Assembly (NCBI GenBank): GCA_903642235.1
Contig: CAHJWL010000002.1
Coordinates: 372,001-436,000, forward strand
DNA from: Acidobacteriaceae bacterium
GTDB taxonomy: Bacteria > Acidobacteriota > Terriglobia > Terriglobales > Acidobacteriaceae
Length of the DNA stretch: 64,000 nt
Direction of reading: 5' to 3'
The stretch's first letter is position 1. Each line of letters begins with the position of its first letter. The position numbers and the translations under genes were made by a program. The notes under the pieces are model-generated. The model was not told the DNA's origin and ran no database searches. It saw only the letters and a list, made by a program, of their open reading frames with translations. Shown here piece after piece: positions 9,527-20,958 of the stretch.

Positions 9527-9767
9527 TGCTTTGCCTTTTCTTCATGCGGCAAGAAGTCTCTCTCGCCGGCTGGTCACCCACCGTCTCTTCACGCGAGTCT
9601 GGGGTGATTCTCTCTGAGTGCTGACACTTTCACCTTGCAATCGCTGTGCCAGCCTGCACATCCCTCTTTCGGGTAACTCGCCCGGCCTCTTCCAGCATAC
9701 GGTCCGCAGCGTTCGGCGGAAGGCAGGTCTGACTGCTCTTGAATGCCTCTTAACAGTTGTTCAGGAA

Positions 9768-10868
9768 CTACGCCGACCGGTTCGCCGTCGCCGCTTCGCC
9801 CACAGCAGGAAGAATCAGTTGGTCGAGCGCGAGAAACTCTCGCAGGATTGGATCCTCACTCGCTTCCATCTCTTCCATCGTTCCAAAAAAACGTGCGTTC
9901 CCCTCGTGCAGAAACACCACCCGGTCCGCTAATCTCTTTGCGAAACGCATGTCGTGCGTCACCACAATACTTGTCAGGTGTAACTGCTGCTTTAACCGAT
10001 CGATCAGACTTCCCAGCAACTGTCCCATCAGGGGATCCACCATCGTCGTGGGCTCATCATAAAGCACCGCCTCCGGTTGGCTTGCAAGCGCCCTTGCAAT
10101 TGCAACCGAACGTTTCATTCCTGTCGAAAGATCGCTTGGCAGCAGCGCATCCATCCCCGCGACGCCCACCATTTCGAGCAGACCTTTGACGACCTGAAAG
10201 ATCTGATCTTCCCCTAGTTCTCCGCGCTCCCGCAGCGGAAACGCCACGTTCTCACCCACGCTGATCGAGTCAAACAACGCCCCGTTCTGGAACACCATCG
10301 TGACCTTGCGCCGGATCGCCTGCAGCTGCGCTTCCCCGAACCCGGTAATATCCTCGCCGGCCACGCAGATCGTGCCGGAGTCCGGCTTCAGAAATCCCAG
10401 CAACATCTGCAGCGACACGGACTTGCCCACGCCGGACCGTCCGAGAATGCAGAGCGTCTCGCCCGGATTCACAAAGAAAGTCACACCTTTTAAAACGTCA
10501 AAGCTCCCAAACGACTTCGAGATGTTCGCAAAAGAGATATATGGCGCCGTTTTCTCCGCCGTATCCCCCTCGGCAACCGCTTCAAACGCAGCTTCGTTCT
10601 GCTGCGCCGCCCCCTCCAAAAATTCCTCTACCGCCGGCGCAACCTCCGCCGAGATTCCCTCGATGAGCGATATCTCCGGGCCGATGTCATGATCGCCCCG
10701 TGCCTCGCCGGACTCATGCCGCTCCGGGATCTGGACCGCGGGCAACCCGTGAACCCGATCCGCCGCGACGGCACGCTCCGTCCCCTCCGGGGCCTCAGCC
10801 AGGCTCTTCAACTCCTCGCCGGCTTCCGGTTGTGATCGCTCGTCTTGAATCTGCTGCTCCACGTCCAT
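9768..10868 (-). CDS. ABC transporter ATP-binding protein, MlaF/Ttg2A-like, with acidic N-terminal extension
   Basis: Cytoplasmic ATPase subunit resembling those of phospholipid/Mce-type importers. From ATG 10868, preceded by GAGG, it has 366 residues. The first about 110 are an acidic, low-complexity extension unusual for the family; the ATPase domain follows (ISFANISKSFGSFDVLKGV) with Walker A GRSGVGKS, a Q-loop (MVFQNGALFDSISVGENVAF), signature LSTGMKRSVAIARALA, Walker B AVLYDEPTTMVDP and the switch histidine in VVTHDM. The signature LSTGM in place of LSGGM is atypical. It starts eight bases after mobA ends, as the last gene of a minus-strand operon. No permease (MlaE) or MlaD gene is in the window, so its partner is unknown. 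Confidence 0.85.
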   Translation of the reverse strand: MDVEQQIQDERSQPEAGEELKSLAEAPEGTERAVAADRVHGLPAVQIPERHESGEARGDHDIGPEISLIEGISAEVAPAVEEFLEGAAQQNEAAFEAVAEGDTAEKTAPYISFANISKSFGSFDVLKGVTFFVNPGETLCILGRSGVGKSVSLQMLLGFLKPDSGTICVAGEDITGFGEAQLQAIRRKVTMVFQNGALFDSISVGENVAFPLRERGELGEDQIFQVVKGLLEMVGVAGMDALLPSDLSTGMKRSVAIARALASQPEAVLYDEPTTMVDPLMGQLLGSLIDRLKQQLHLTSIVVTHDMRFAKRLADRVVFLHEGNARFFGTMEEMEASEDPILREFLALDQLILPAVGEAATANRSA

Positions 10869-10876
10869 AAATGCCT

Positions 10877-11623
10877 CTACGTGTGATGCTCTTCGCCCAG
10901 AGGTGGCACCAACTCTTTGTTCTCCCCGCCACAAGCCTCCGCAAGCTCGGCTGGCGTGTTCAGATTCTTGAACCAGCTCAACCGCCTCTCCCATTCGAGC
11001 GGCGACGGTCTCCAGGGCAGCTCCGCACCGTCATCCCCGGCCAGCACCCGGCCGTTGCCCAAGCGAAGCGGCGTCGCCGCGAACACAGCGGCAAGCGGCA
11101 CATCCATTCGCCTGGCCAGATCTTCCGCAGCGGAGCGGAGCACCGGCTGCAGTTTATAGTCGCCACGTCCAAGAGCCGCCCGTATCGCCGCCAGCAGCTC
11201 GGCATGCACAGCGCTGACCAGTGGCTGCATCCGCCCGTCCTCCACCACCACTCCCAGCCGCATCGTCTTCGAGGCCGTCCAGGCGCCCACCAGTGCTCGC
11301 AGCAGACCGCCCGGCAACAGCGGCATATCGACTGGAAGGAACACCGCGATCTCTCCGCCCTTCCGCACACAGTCTCCGAGCGCAGCCTCAATGCCGCCAA
11401 TCGGTCCGCACCCAGGTACCCCGTCCGGAACAGAAGCCGTGCCCTCCGGCACGCGCTTCCGGTCGCCGACCACTGTCACCTCCGCGCACGCCTCACCCAT
11501 CGTGGCCACCGCCCGGTCGAGCAGCGTTCTGCCCTCAAAAACGATCTCCGCCTTATCCGTTCCCATACGTGAGCTTCGGCCACCCGCCAGAACATACCCG
11601 CGCACGCGACTGCTAGCGGCCAT
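10877..11623 (-). CDS. mobA: Molybdenum cofactor guanylyltransferase
   Basis: Cytoplasmic enzyme that adds GMP to molybdopterin to make the guanine dinucleotide cofactor. The 248-residue product begins with the nucleotidyltransferase signature YVLAGGRSSRMGTDKAE, continues with VVGDRKRVP, the D-containing FLPVDMPLLP, and ends with the family-typical FKNLNTPAELAEA. The C-terminal part is slightly longer than the roughly 200-residue E. coli MobA. ATG 11623 overlaps the end of the M20 peptidase gene by 11 bases, suggesting translational coupling. No other molybdopterin genes are nearby. Confidence 0.85.
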   Translation of the reverse strand: MAASSRVRGYVLAGGRSSRMGTDKAEIVFEGRTLLDRAVATMGEACAEVTVVGDRKRVPEGTASVPDGVPGCGPIGGIEAALGDCVRKGGEIAVFLPVDMPLLPGGLLRALVGAWTASKTMRLGVVVEDGRMQPLVSAVHAELLAAIRAALGRGDYKLQPVLRSAAEDLARRMDVPLAAVFAATPLRLGNGRVLAGDDGAELPWRPSPLEWERRLSWFKNLNTPAELAEACGGENKELVPPLGEEHHT

Positions 11624-13088
11624 TGTCGCGCTCCGCCGCCTCTGTCTGCCTCGCGGCCCCCACTCTCGTCAGAAATCCAAGAATCGACTGAATGCCGTGG
11701 TGAAAGTTCTCCAGATGGAACTTCTCATTCGGCGCGTGCAGATTGTCGTCCGGCAGTCCGAACCCCATCATCACGGTCGGGATACCCAGCTCGCGCACAA
11801 AGTCACCCACAATCGGAATCGAGCCCCCGCCGCGCACAAACACCGTCTCCTTGCCCCACACCACCCGCATCGCCTCCGTCGCCGCATGCACGTAGACGTT
11901 GTCCGTACTGACCACGATCGGATCGCCCGCGTGGATCAGCCGCACCTCCACCTCGACCCCCTTCGGCGCGATCTCCCCCACATAGCGCTGCAGCTGATCA
12001 AAGGTCTCCGCCGGCGTCATATCCGGCACCAGCCGCAGGCTCACCTTCGCGACCGCACGCGCCGGAATCACCGTCTTCGCCCCCGCACCGACGAAGCCAC
12101 CCGGCATGCCGTGCACATCCAGCGTCGGCCGCGCCCACGTGCGTTCAAGCACAGAGTAGCCAGCCTCCCCCACCAGCTCCGTTGATCCCACCTCCGTCTC
12201 CCGGTACTCCTCTTCGTCAAACGGCAGCGCCCGCCACGCCGCCAGCTCCGCCTCCGTCGGCGCCTGCACCGTGTCGTAGATCCCCGGGATCAGGATCCTG
12301 CCCGTCTCGTCCTTCAGCCGCGCAATGATCTGCGCCAGCGCGACAAACGGGTTCGGCACCGCTCCGCCATACATGCCCGAGTGCAGGTCCGTCCGTGCCC
12401 CGCGCACCTCAATCTCCGTGTAGATCATCCCGCGCAGACCCACGCACAGCGTCGGCAGATCGGGCGCAAACATCTCTGTATCGCTGACCAGCGCGACATC
12501 GGCCTGCAGCTCCTCGCCATGCGCCCGCACAAACGCCGCAATACCCTCGCCGCCTACCTCCTCCTCGCCTTCGATCACGACCCGGACATTCACCGGCAGC
12601 CGCCCCTCGCCCGCCGCAAACAGGCTCTCGAGCGCCTTCACGTGCATCCACATCTGGCCCTTGTCGTCGACCGCTCCGCGCGCGTACAGGTTCCCGTTCC
12701 GCTCCGTCGGCTCAAACGGCGGCGACAGCCACTCGTCCAGCGGCTCCGCCGGCTGCACATCGTAGTGCCCGTAGCACAGCACCGTCGGCGCCCCCGCCCC
12801 AGCCTCCATCCACTCCGCCAGCACCAGAGGATGCCCGAGCCGCAGCGGAACCACCCGCGAAACCCCATCCACCCCGGTAACGATCTGCTCCTCTGTCGAC
12901 GTCTCCACCAGCCGCGCCCGCCGCATCCCGATCCGCTCGAGCTCGCTCCGGCAGAACTCCGCCGCCCGCCGCACATCGCCCACCCGCGCCGGATCGGTCG
13001 CAATCGACGGAATCCGCAGCAGCTCCTTCAACTCCGCAACAAAACGTTCCCCGTTCTCCCTCGCAAACATCTCGGCCGATTCGCTCAT
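11613..13088 (-). CDS. M20 family metallopeptidase (dipeptidase-like)
   Basis: Zinc-dependent aminoacyl-dipeptide hydrolase of the M20 family. Metal and catalytic segments are visible in order: LCYGHYDVQPAEP (zinc His/Asp), LYARGAVDDKGQM (bridging Asp), VIEGEEEVGGEG (general-base Glu pair), LVSDTEMF and the late zinc ligand in DNLHAPNEKFH. The dimerisation domain lies between. Chosen start ATG 13088 has a strong AGGAG six bases upstream and gives 491 residues. An ATG at 13127, overlapping the previous stop as ATGA, would add 13 residues. No signal peptide, so cytoplasmic. Second gene of the M28-M20-mobA-ABC operon; with the M28 enzyme it suggests stepwise peptide breakdown. Confidence 0.9.
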   Translation of the reverse strand: MSESAEMFARENGERFVAELKELLRIPSIATDPARVGDVRRAAEFCRSELERIGMRRARLVETSTEEQIVTGVDGVSRVVPLRLGHPLVLAEWMEAGAGAPTVLCYGHYDVQPAEPLDEWLSPPFEPTERNGNLYARGAVDDKGQMWMHVKALESLFAAGEGRLPVNVRVVIEGEEEVGGEGIAAFVRAHGEELQADVALVSDTEMFAPDLPTLCVGLRGMIYTEIEVRGARTDLHSGMYGGAVPNPFVALAQIIARLKDETGRILIPGIYDTVQAPTEAELAAWRALPFDEEEYRETEVGSTELVGEAGYSVLERTWARPTLDVHGMPGGFVGAGAKTVIPARAVAKVSLRLVPDMTPAETFDQLQRYVGEIAPKGVEVEVRLIHAGDPIVVSTDNVYVHAATEAMRVVWGKETVFVRGGGSIPIVGDFVRELGIPTVMMGFGLPDDNLHAPNEKFHLENFHHGIQSILGFLTRVGAARQTEAAERDNGR

Positions 13089-13123
13089 GTGCTGCTCCTG
13101 CTCTCTAATTTTCTGTTCGGGAT

Positions 13124-14521
13124 TCATGGATGCGGCTGGCCATCCTTCGTCCACGCCGGCGTGAACTCGCTCGTCGCCAGCCACCGCACCGGCTCCACCA
13201 GCGATTGGATCACTGTCGTCATAAACTCCAGGTTCAGGTGCGCCAGATCATCGTCCGGCTGATGGTAAGTGGCCACCGTTCCATACCCGGCCGCCGTATG
13301 CGCCACCACGCCCTCCAGCGCTAGCTGGTAGTTGTCCGATCGCTCAAAGAAGTGCTGCTCCGGATACGGATCCGGCCCCAGTTTTGCTCCATGCGCCTTC
13401 AGCATGGGTCCAATATCAGACCTCTCCCATCCCGTCAGCAGCAGCGTGTCCTTCGGCATCTTCGGATCCTGTGCGCCGATCATCTCGAACTCCAGATTTG
13501 CAATCAGCCCCTTCAGCGGAACGGGGCTGTGCCGCCCGAAGTACTCGCTCCCCAGCTCCCCCACCTCCTCACTCCCATAGCAGACAAACAGGACGCTCCG
13601 CCGCGGCGCAGGCCCGCTCGCCAGCGCATGCGCCAGCTCGAGCACCGCTGTCGTCCCCGCCGCATCATCGTTGGCTCCGTTGTAGATCGCATCCCCATTC
13701 ACTGGCTTGCCGATCCCCAGATGATCCAGGTGCGCCGTCAGCAGAATCGTCCCACTTGCCGGATCCGTGCCCGGGAGATACCCGATCGCGTTGTACGTCT
13801 TCCTCACGGTGGATGAGGGCACCACATGCACGGCCAGCGTCACCGTCTTTCCGGCTTGCGCATGCAACCGCGCGATCGCCGCCTCGCTCACCGCAGCCAG
13901 GTTTGTGCCCGAACCGGTCGGATGAGTCTCGGCCAGACGCACCGGCACCCGCGTCCCTCCGCCCCACTGCCCCGTCAGCGCCGTCGCAGCATCCCCATCC
14001 GCCACCAGCATGGCCACAGCGCCCGCCTTCCGGCCAGCCCGGACGAACTGTCCCATCTGCGACTGATCCATTCGCCCGGCGCTCAGCAGGACGGCACCCT
14101 TCGGAGTTCCCTCGGGAATAGGCTTCTGCACATCCACTTCGACCAGCGGGCCGCTGACCGTCGTTGCCGACGAGATCAGCAGCCGCAGATCCCGCCCTTG
14201 CTCGAGCGTCACCGCACCTGCCGTCAACGTGGCATGCCCATCCAGCTCAGGCGAAAACACCTCCGCCGCCTGCAGGTAGCCGTCCATCCCCGGCGCCGGC
14301 TTCAATCCGTACCCTTCGAATTCACTCGCCACATACGTCGCCGCAATCTCCTCGTCGCGCGTCGCACTGCCCCGCCCCGCCATCACATCGCTCGCCAGAA
14401 ACTCCTCATGCGCCCGCACCCACTCCGGCTTCACCGTCCACGACGAAGCTGTCTGCGCCTGCGCGGCCAGCCCCGCCAGAAGCACTCCTGCCGTCGCTCC
14501 CATCCGCCACCAACCCAGCAT
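13124..14521 (-). CDS. Exported M28 family zinc aminopeptidase with PA domain
   Basis: 465 residues starting at ATG 14521, which has GGAG six bases upstream. The N-terminus is a signal peptide (LGWWRMGATAGVLLAGLAAQAQ), so it works in the periplasm or outside. A protease-associated domain (about residues 90-210) precedes the M28 peptidase fold. Zinc ligands are seen in LTAHLDHLG, NGANDDAAGT, YGSEEVGELGS and YHQPDDD, with FEMIG carrying the expected acidic region. Such enzymes remove N-terminal residues from peptides. It is the promoter-proximal gene of the minus-strand peptidase operon; an alternative upstream start would add six residues. Confidence 0.9.
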   Translation of the reverse strand: MLGWWRMGATAGVLLAGLAAQAQTASSWTVKPEWVRAHEEFLASDVMAGRGSATRDEEIAATYVASEFEGYGLKPAPGMDGYLQAAEVFSPELDGHATLTAGAVTLEQGRDLRLLISSATTVSGPLVEVDVQKPIPEGTPKGAVLLSAGRMDQSQMGQFVRAGRKAGAVAMLVADGDAATALTGQWGGGTRVPVRLAETHPTGSGTNLAAVSEAAIARLHAQAGKTVTLAVHVVPSSTVRKTYNAIGYLPGTDPASGTILLTAHLDHLGIGKPVNGDAIYNGANDDAAGTTAVLELAHALASGPAPRRSVLFVCYGSEEVGELGSEYFGRHSPVPLKGLIANLEFEMIGAQDPKMPKDTLLLTGWERSDIGPMLKAHGAKLGPDPYPEQHFFERSDNYQLALEGVVAHTAAGYGTVATYHQPDDDLAHLNLEFMTTVIQSLVEPVRWLATSEFTPAWTKDGQPHP

Positions 14522-14552
14522 CGCTCTCTCCTCGTACACTCCTCCTCATCCT

Positions 14553-14582
14553 ATAGACACGTAGATAGACACGTAGACACGG
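14553..14582. repeat. Two and a half tandem copies of a 12-bp unit in a divergent promoter region
   Basis: ATAGACACGTAG occurs at 14553-14564 and again at 14565-14576, followed by a partial ACACGG. It lies 32 bases upstream of the M28 peptidase start and about 70 bases upstream of the small exported ORF, in the 127-base divergent gap. Short direct repeats here could be a binding site, but no known operator is recognised. Confidence 0.5.
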
Positions 14583-14648
14583 CCGGATCCGGCCGAACTC
14601 GCAGCAGATCGCCCTTCCTGCCGGCGTCAGTTGAAGTACCATAGCCTT

Positions 14649-14930
14649 ATGTACGTCGTGCTCCTCCTGGTCGCGGTTCTGTCCACGCTCGCGCCCCTGC
14701 ACGCCCGTACCATGCTTGCGTCTCTCTCGATCATCACGCCAAGCCAGCCCCTGCCCGAGCCGCAGCAACAGACGCAGCGCGCCGCGCCTCGGCTCGCGCG
14801 AAAGATCGTCATTCCCTCCGCAGTGCGTACCCAGCCGGCATCTCTGCTCGCTTCGGTGGCCCCCTCGGCGACACTCCCGCTTCCGTCGCTCGCGTCTCTG
14901 GTCCTGAACCACGCCCCGAACGCTCCCTGA
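14649..14930 (+). CDS. Small exported or membrane-anchored Pro-rich ORF upstream of secA
   Basis: 93 codons from ATG 14649 (a TTG at 14631 would add six). The N-terminus is a strong signal-peptide-like stretch, MYVVLLLVAVLSTLAPLHA. The rest is rich in Pro, Ala, Ser, Leu, Arg and Gln, contains RAAPRLARK, and ends LNHAPNAP immediately before the stop. No family recognised. It ends 115 bases before secA on the same strand, a position like that of secM, the secretion-monitoring arrest peptide of enterobacteria. No E. coli-type arrest motif is present, so a regulatory role is only a hypothesis. There is no convincing Shine-Dalgarno sequence, and the ORF could be non-coding. Confidence 0.45.
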   Translation: MYVVLLLVAVLSTLAPLHARTMLASLSIITPSQPLPEPQQQTQRAAPRLARKIVIPSAVRTQPASLLASVAPSATLPLPSLASLVLNHAPNAP

Positions 14931-15045
14931 GCCACTACGGCCCTCTTCGGCCCGTCGTCCCCCTCTCATCTCGCCTGTCTACACCACCCCCGGCGAGATC
15001 CCGCTCACAGTCGCGCAACCACATCAGCGCACCCAAGGATCCCCC

Positions 15046-18135
<3,090 letters not shown>

Positions 18136-18236
18136 GCCGGTCAAAAAGTCAGGCATACAGAAGGGGCGCATGTAGAACGATTGCCTTGCGCTCCTCCAGC
18201 ACAGTGAAGACGCCCGCATCTGCCTTTGCTCTTGCC

Positions 18237-18369
18237 TTGTCATTCTGAGCGCAGCGAAGAACCCCGGCACGTGTCTCGGGCGGGCGATTCACCTTCAACG
18301 CTCTTTGCTCCCGACCCCAAAGGGATCTGCTTCCGCCTTTTGCTCCCGATCCCGAAGGGTTCTGTTCCC
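18237..18369 (+). repeat. Diverged family 1 repeats downstream of secA
   Basis: The 235 bases between secA and the lipoprotein gene carry three diverged repeats: TTGTCATTCTGAGCGCAGCG with AAGAACCCC following at 18237, and two 33-base near-duplicates (TTTGCTCCCGACCCCAAAGG at about 18303 and TTTGCTCCCGATCCCGAAGG at about 18338), each continuing into TCTG. Stem arms are kept (CCC/GGG) while the loop differs (AAA or GAA in place of GTA). No gene is seen here. Confidence 0.6.
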
Positions 18370-18370
18370 C

Positions 18371-19009
18371 CTACCGCGACCCGTCTTTCTCCAGATCATC
18401 CAGCAAAAGCTTTCCCTTCGTCGCCAGCGTCTTTGCCCCCTCAGCATCGCCGGAGCCTAACGCCAGCTGCGCCTCCCTCTGGAAGTTACGCGCCTTGCCC
18501 ACCAGATCCGCCTGCGCCTTCACCGCATCCGCGCTCAGCGCGCTGAGCCGGCGCTCATTGTCAGCCGCCAGCTCGCTCGCCTCCTGCATCGCCCGCGGAC
18601 TCTGCTCGCCACCCACCGTCAACGCCCCGATCCCCACCACCGGCGTCTCCACCTTCGGTGTCTCCGCTGTCGCCGCAATCTCGCCCGGAACCTTTGCCGG
18701 CGACGGCGCTGTCGTCGCCTGTGTTCCCGCGGCAGGCGGCTTCTTCTGCGATCGCTTCTTCAGCCTGCCTGGCTTCGCCGCCTGTGCCGTCGGAACCGCC
18801 GGCAGCTTGGGGTTTTGCGCCTCCACCAGGGGCGGTGTCGGCGGCTGCGGAACGTCAATGAGCGCAACCGGCGTCTGCGGTGGCAGGAGCACCGGCCGCG
18901 CCTGCCGGTGATGGCAGCCGGTCACAAGCACACTGGCAAAGACGCAGGCGCCCGCCAGCCGTCGTCGTACCGCATCAGACCTCACGCCCAGCCTGCCTGA
19001 CCCCGTCAC
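18371..19009 (-). CDS. Lipoprotein with Pro/Lys-rich linker and C-terminal helical domain, coupled to a two-component system
   Basis: 212 residues, function unknown. The N-terminus has a lipoprotein signal with lipobox VTGC (SVLVTGCHH), followed by about 100 residues of Pro/Ala/Lys-rich low complexity, then a helical C-terminal segment (ASELAADNERRLSALSADAVKAQADL and on) ending GAKTLATKGKLLLDDLEKDGSR, which resembles short helical hairpin repeats. GTG 19009 overlaps the kinase stop as GTGA, so it is probably translationally coupled; a GTG at 18985 (MRSDAVRRR) would give a more standard signal peptide. Its position suggests an envelope partner or target of the kinase. Confidence 0.75.
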   Translation of the reverse strand: MTGSGRLGVRSDAVRRRLAGACVFASVLVTGCHHRQARPVLLPPQTPVALIDVPQPPTPPLVEAQNPKLPAVPTAQAAKPGRLKKRSQKKPPAAGTQATTAPSPAKVPGEIAATAETPKVETPVVGIGALTVGGEQSPRAMQEASELAADNERRLSALSADAVKAQADLVGKARNFQREAQLALGSGDAEGAKTLATKGKLLLDDLEKDGSR

Positions 19010-20952
19010 ACACTCTCTCCTGTCGGCCGCCGCTCCCCGCTTCCATGGCCGACACGCTTCCGAACCTCAATCGCCGCCGATGTCGGCAACCGCACCGTAA
19101 ACACCGTACCCGGTCGTGCCCCCACCGCCGCAGCCTGCTCCGCCGTCGTCGAGCGCACATCCATTGACCCGCCATGCATCTGCACGATGCGATAGGTCAT
19201 CGCCAGGCCGATGCCGCTGCCCTTGGCCTTCGTCGTGAAGTACAGATCGAAGATACGCGGAAGTATGTCCTCCGTGATACCGTCGCCCGCATCCGCCACC
19301 TCGACGACAACATCGCCCTTGTCACGATAACTTGCCAGTCGCAGAAGACCGCCCTGCGGCATCGCCTGCATCCCGTTTAAAACCAGATTCAACAGCGCCT
19401 GCCGCATCAGCTCCCCGTCAATCCGGACCAGCAGCGGCTCGCGCGGCGCCTCCGTCAGGATGCGCACGCCGTTCTCATCCATCTCCGCCTCGGTCAGCTC
19501 CGCGACCGCTTCGATCACATCCACAATGCTGCGCTCCGTCAGGTGCAGCTCCATCGGGCGCGAAAAATCCGCCAGCGTCTCCACCACCCGGTCCAGCCGC
19601 TGCATCTCGCCCGTCAGAATGTCTACATGCCGCTGCGCGCCGGCCGCAGCGGCATTGTCCATCCTCGCCAGCTTGGACTTCAGCAGCTCCAGGTGCACCA
19701 CCATCGCGTTGATCGGGTTCTTCACCTCATGGCCCACCCCCGCCGTCAGCCGTCCCACTGCCGCCAGCCGTCGTGAGACCTCGAGCTCCTTCTCCAGCTG
19801 CGCCGCGGACTCCATATCGCGCAGCCGCACCAGCGTCCCCATCTGCCGGCCGGTCCCCGCACCGATATGTTCGAGCGAGAACTGAACGACCCTTCCATCC
19901 TCAAGCGGCACCCGGTCGATCACCTGCGGCTCGCCCCCGCGATACGCCCACAGCACCGCCTCCCCGAGCGCCGTCCCGCGCATGAAGATCTCTTCGAGCA
20001 GGCGCCCCACCATGCCCTTCTCCGTCCGATCCAGAAAATACGTGGCCGCGCCCGAGACCATCGCCGCCCGGCCATCCTCCCCGAACAGCAGCACCCCGTC
20101 CCGCAGCGTCTCCAGCATCTGGTTCACATTCGCCCGCAGCGTCGTGTACCCGGCCTCGGTCGATCGCATCTGCGCATCCAGCCGGTCGATCGTCTGGGTC
20201 ATCCGCACCACCGCATCGCGCGGTTCGCTCGTCACCTCCGCCTGCTCCGGCAGCTCACCCTCCGTCCCCGCCAGTGTCGCCAGCCGCTCATTGATGCGCT
20301 CGATCGGCTGCAGCGCCGCGCTCGCCAGCAGACCCGCCGCCACCATCGCACCCGCCGCCGCCAGCAGCGCAAACAGCAGTGCCGCCCTCAACCAGGGCTC
20401 GTACGAGGCCCGCACAAAGCTCGACCGCACCCCAACATGCACGATCAGAAACGGTCGGCCGTTCCGATCCAGCGGCTCCGTTAAATCCAGCACGCGCGGC
20501 CGGCCAAACACCTGCCGCGTCTGCGACAGAATGCTCTCATCCCGGAGATGCAGCAGGTCCGGACGCGCCTCCATCGTCGTGTCGATCGCGTCCGGATCTG
20601 TACTCACCAGGATTCGTCGCGCAGAATTCGTCACACTCACGTCCTGCACCGTCGGCGAGTAGCGAACGATCGCCTGCATCACGTCCATCAACGGTCCCTG
20701 TGCCTGCAGCGCATCCGCAACAGCCGTGTCAAACGAGCTCTGCCCGGGCTTGGTCGGCGGATGATCGCGCAGACCGCTCTCCACCGTCTGCCGCGTCATT
20801 AGCAGAACTTCATGCACCAGAACGTCGTTGCTGGAGGCCGTCTGCTCGATCCGCTGGCGCAGCAGCTCACCCAGAAACATCGTCGATAGAACCAGCACAA
20901 TCGCTGAGGTCAGCGCCGTGGCCGAAAGCACAAGCTTGGTCTTCAGCCTCAC
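19006..20952 (-). CDS. Membrane sensor histidine kinase, NtrB/NtrY-like
   Basis: 648 residues from GTG 20952. Order: membrane helix near residues 6-28, a periplasmic sensor segment of about 150 residues, second helix (ALLFALLAAAGAMVAAGLLA), HAMP linker, a PAS-like domain (DGVLLFGEDGRAAMVSGAA), dimerisation/phosphoacceptor helix with GVGHEVKNPINAM (His408), and an ATPase domain with the N-box NLVLNGMQAMPQGG, DAGDGI and GSGIGLAMTYRIV. The HEVKNP form of the H-box is typical of kinases pairing with NtrC-type regulators. Its gene lies six bases after the cognate regulator, which is very likely its phosphotransfer partner. The signal is unknown. Confidence 0.9.
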   Translation of the reverse strand: MRLKTKLVLSATALTSAIVLVLSTMFLGELLRQRIEQTASSNDVLVHEVLLMTRQTVESGLRDHPPTKPGQSSFDTAVADALQAQGPLMDVMQAIVRYSPTVQDVSVTNSARRILVSTDPDAIDTTMEARPDLLHLRDESILSQTRQVFGRPRVLDLTEPLDRNGRPFLIVHVGVRSSFVRASYEPWLRAALLFALLAAAGAMVAAGLLASAALQPIERINERLATLAGTEGELPEQAEVTSEPRDAVVRMTQTIDRLDAQMRSTEAGYTTLRANVNQMLETLRDGVLLFGEDGRAAMVSGAATYFLDRTEKGMVGRLLEEIFMRGTALGEAVLWAYRGGEPQVIDRVPLEDGRVVQFSLEHIGAGTGRQMGTLVRLRDMESAAQLEKELEVSRRLAAVGRLTAGVGHEVKNPINAMVVHLELLKSKLARMDNAAAAGAQRHVDILTGEMQRLDRVVETLADFSRPMELHLTERSIVDVIEAVAELTEAEMDENGVRILTEAPREPLLVRIDGELMRQALLNLVLNGMQAMPQGGLLRLASYRDKGDVVVEVADAGDGITEDILPRIFDLYFTTKAKGSGIGLAMTYRIVQMHGGSMDVRSTTAEQAAAVGARPGTVFTVRLPTSAAIEVRKRVGHGSGERRPTGESV

Positions 20953-20958
20953 CGCACA

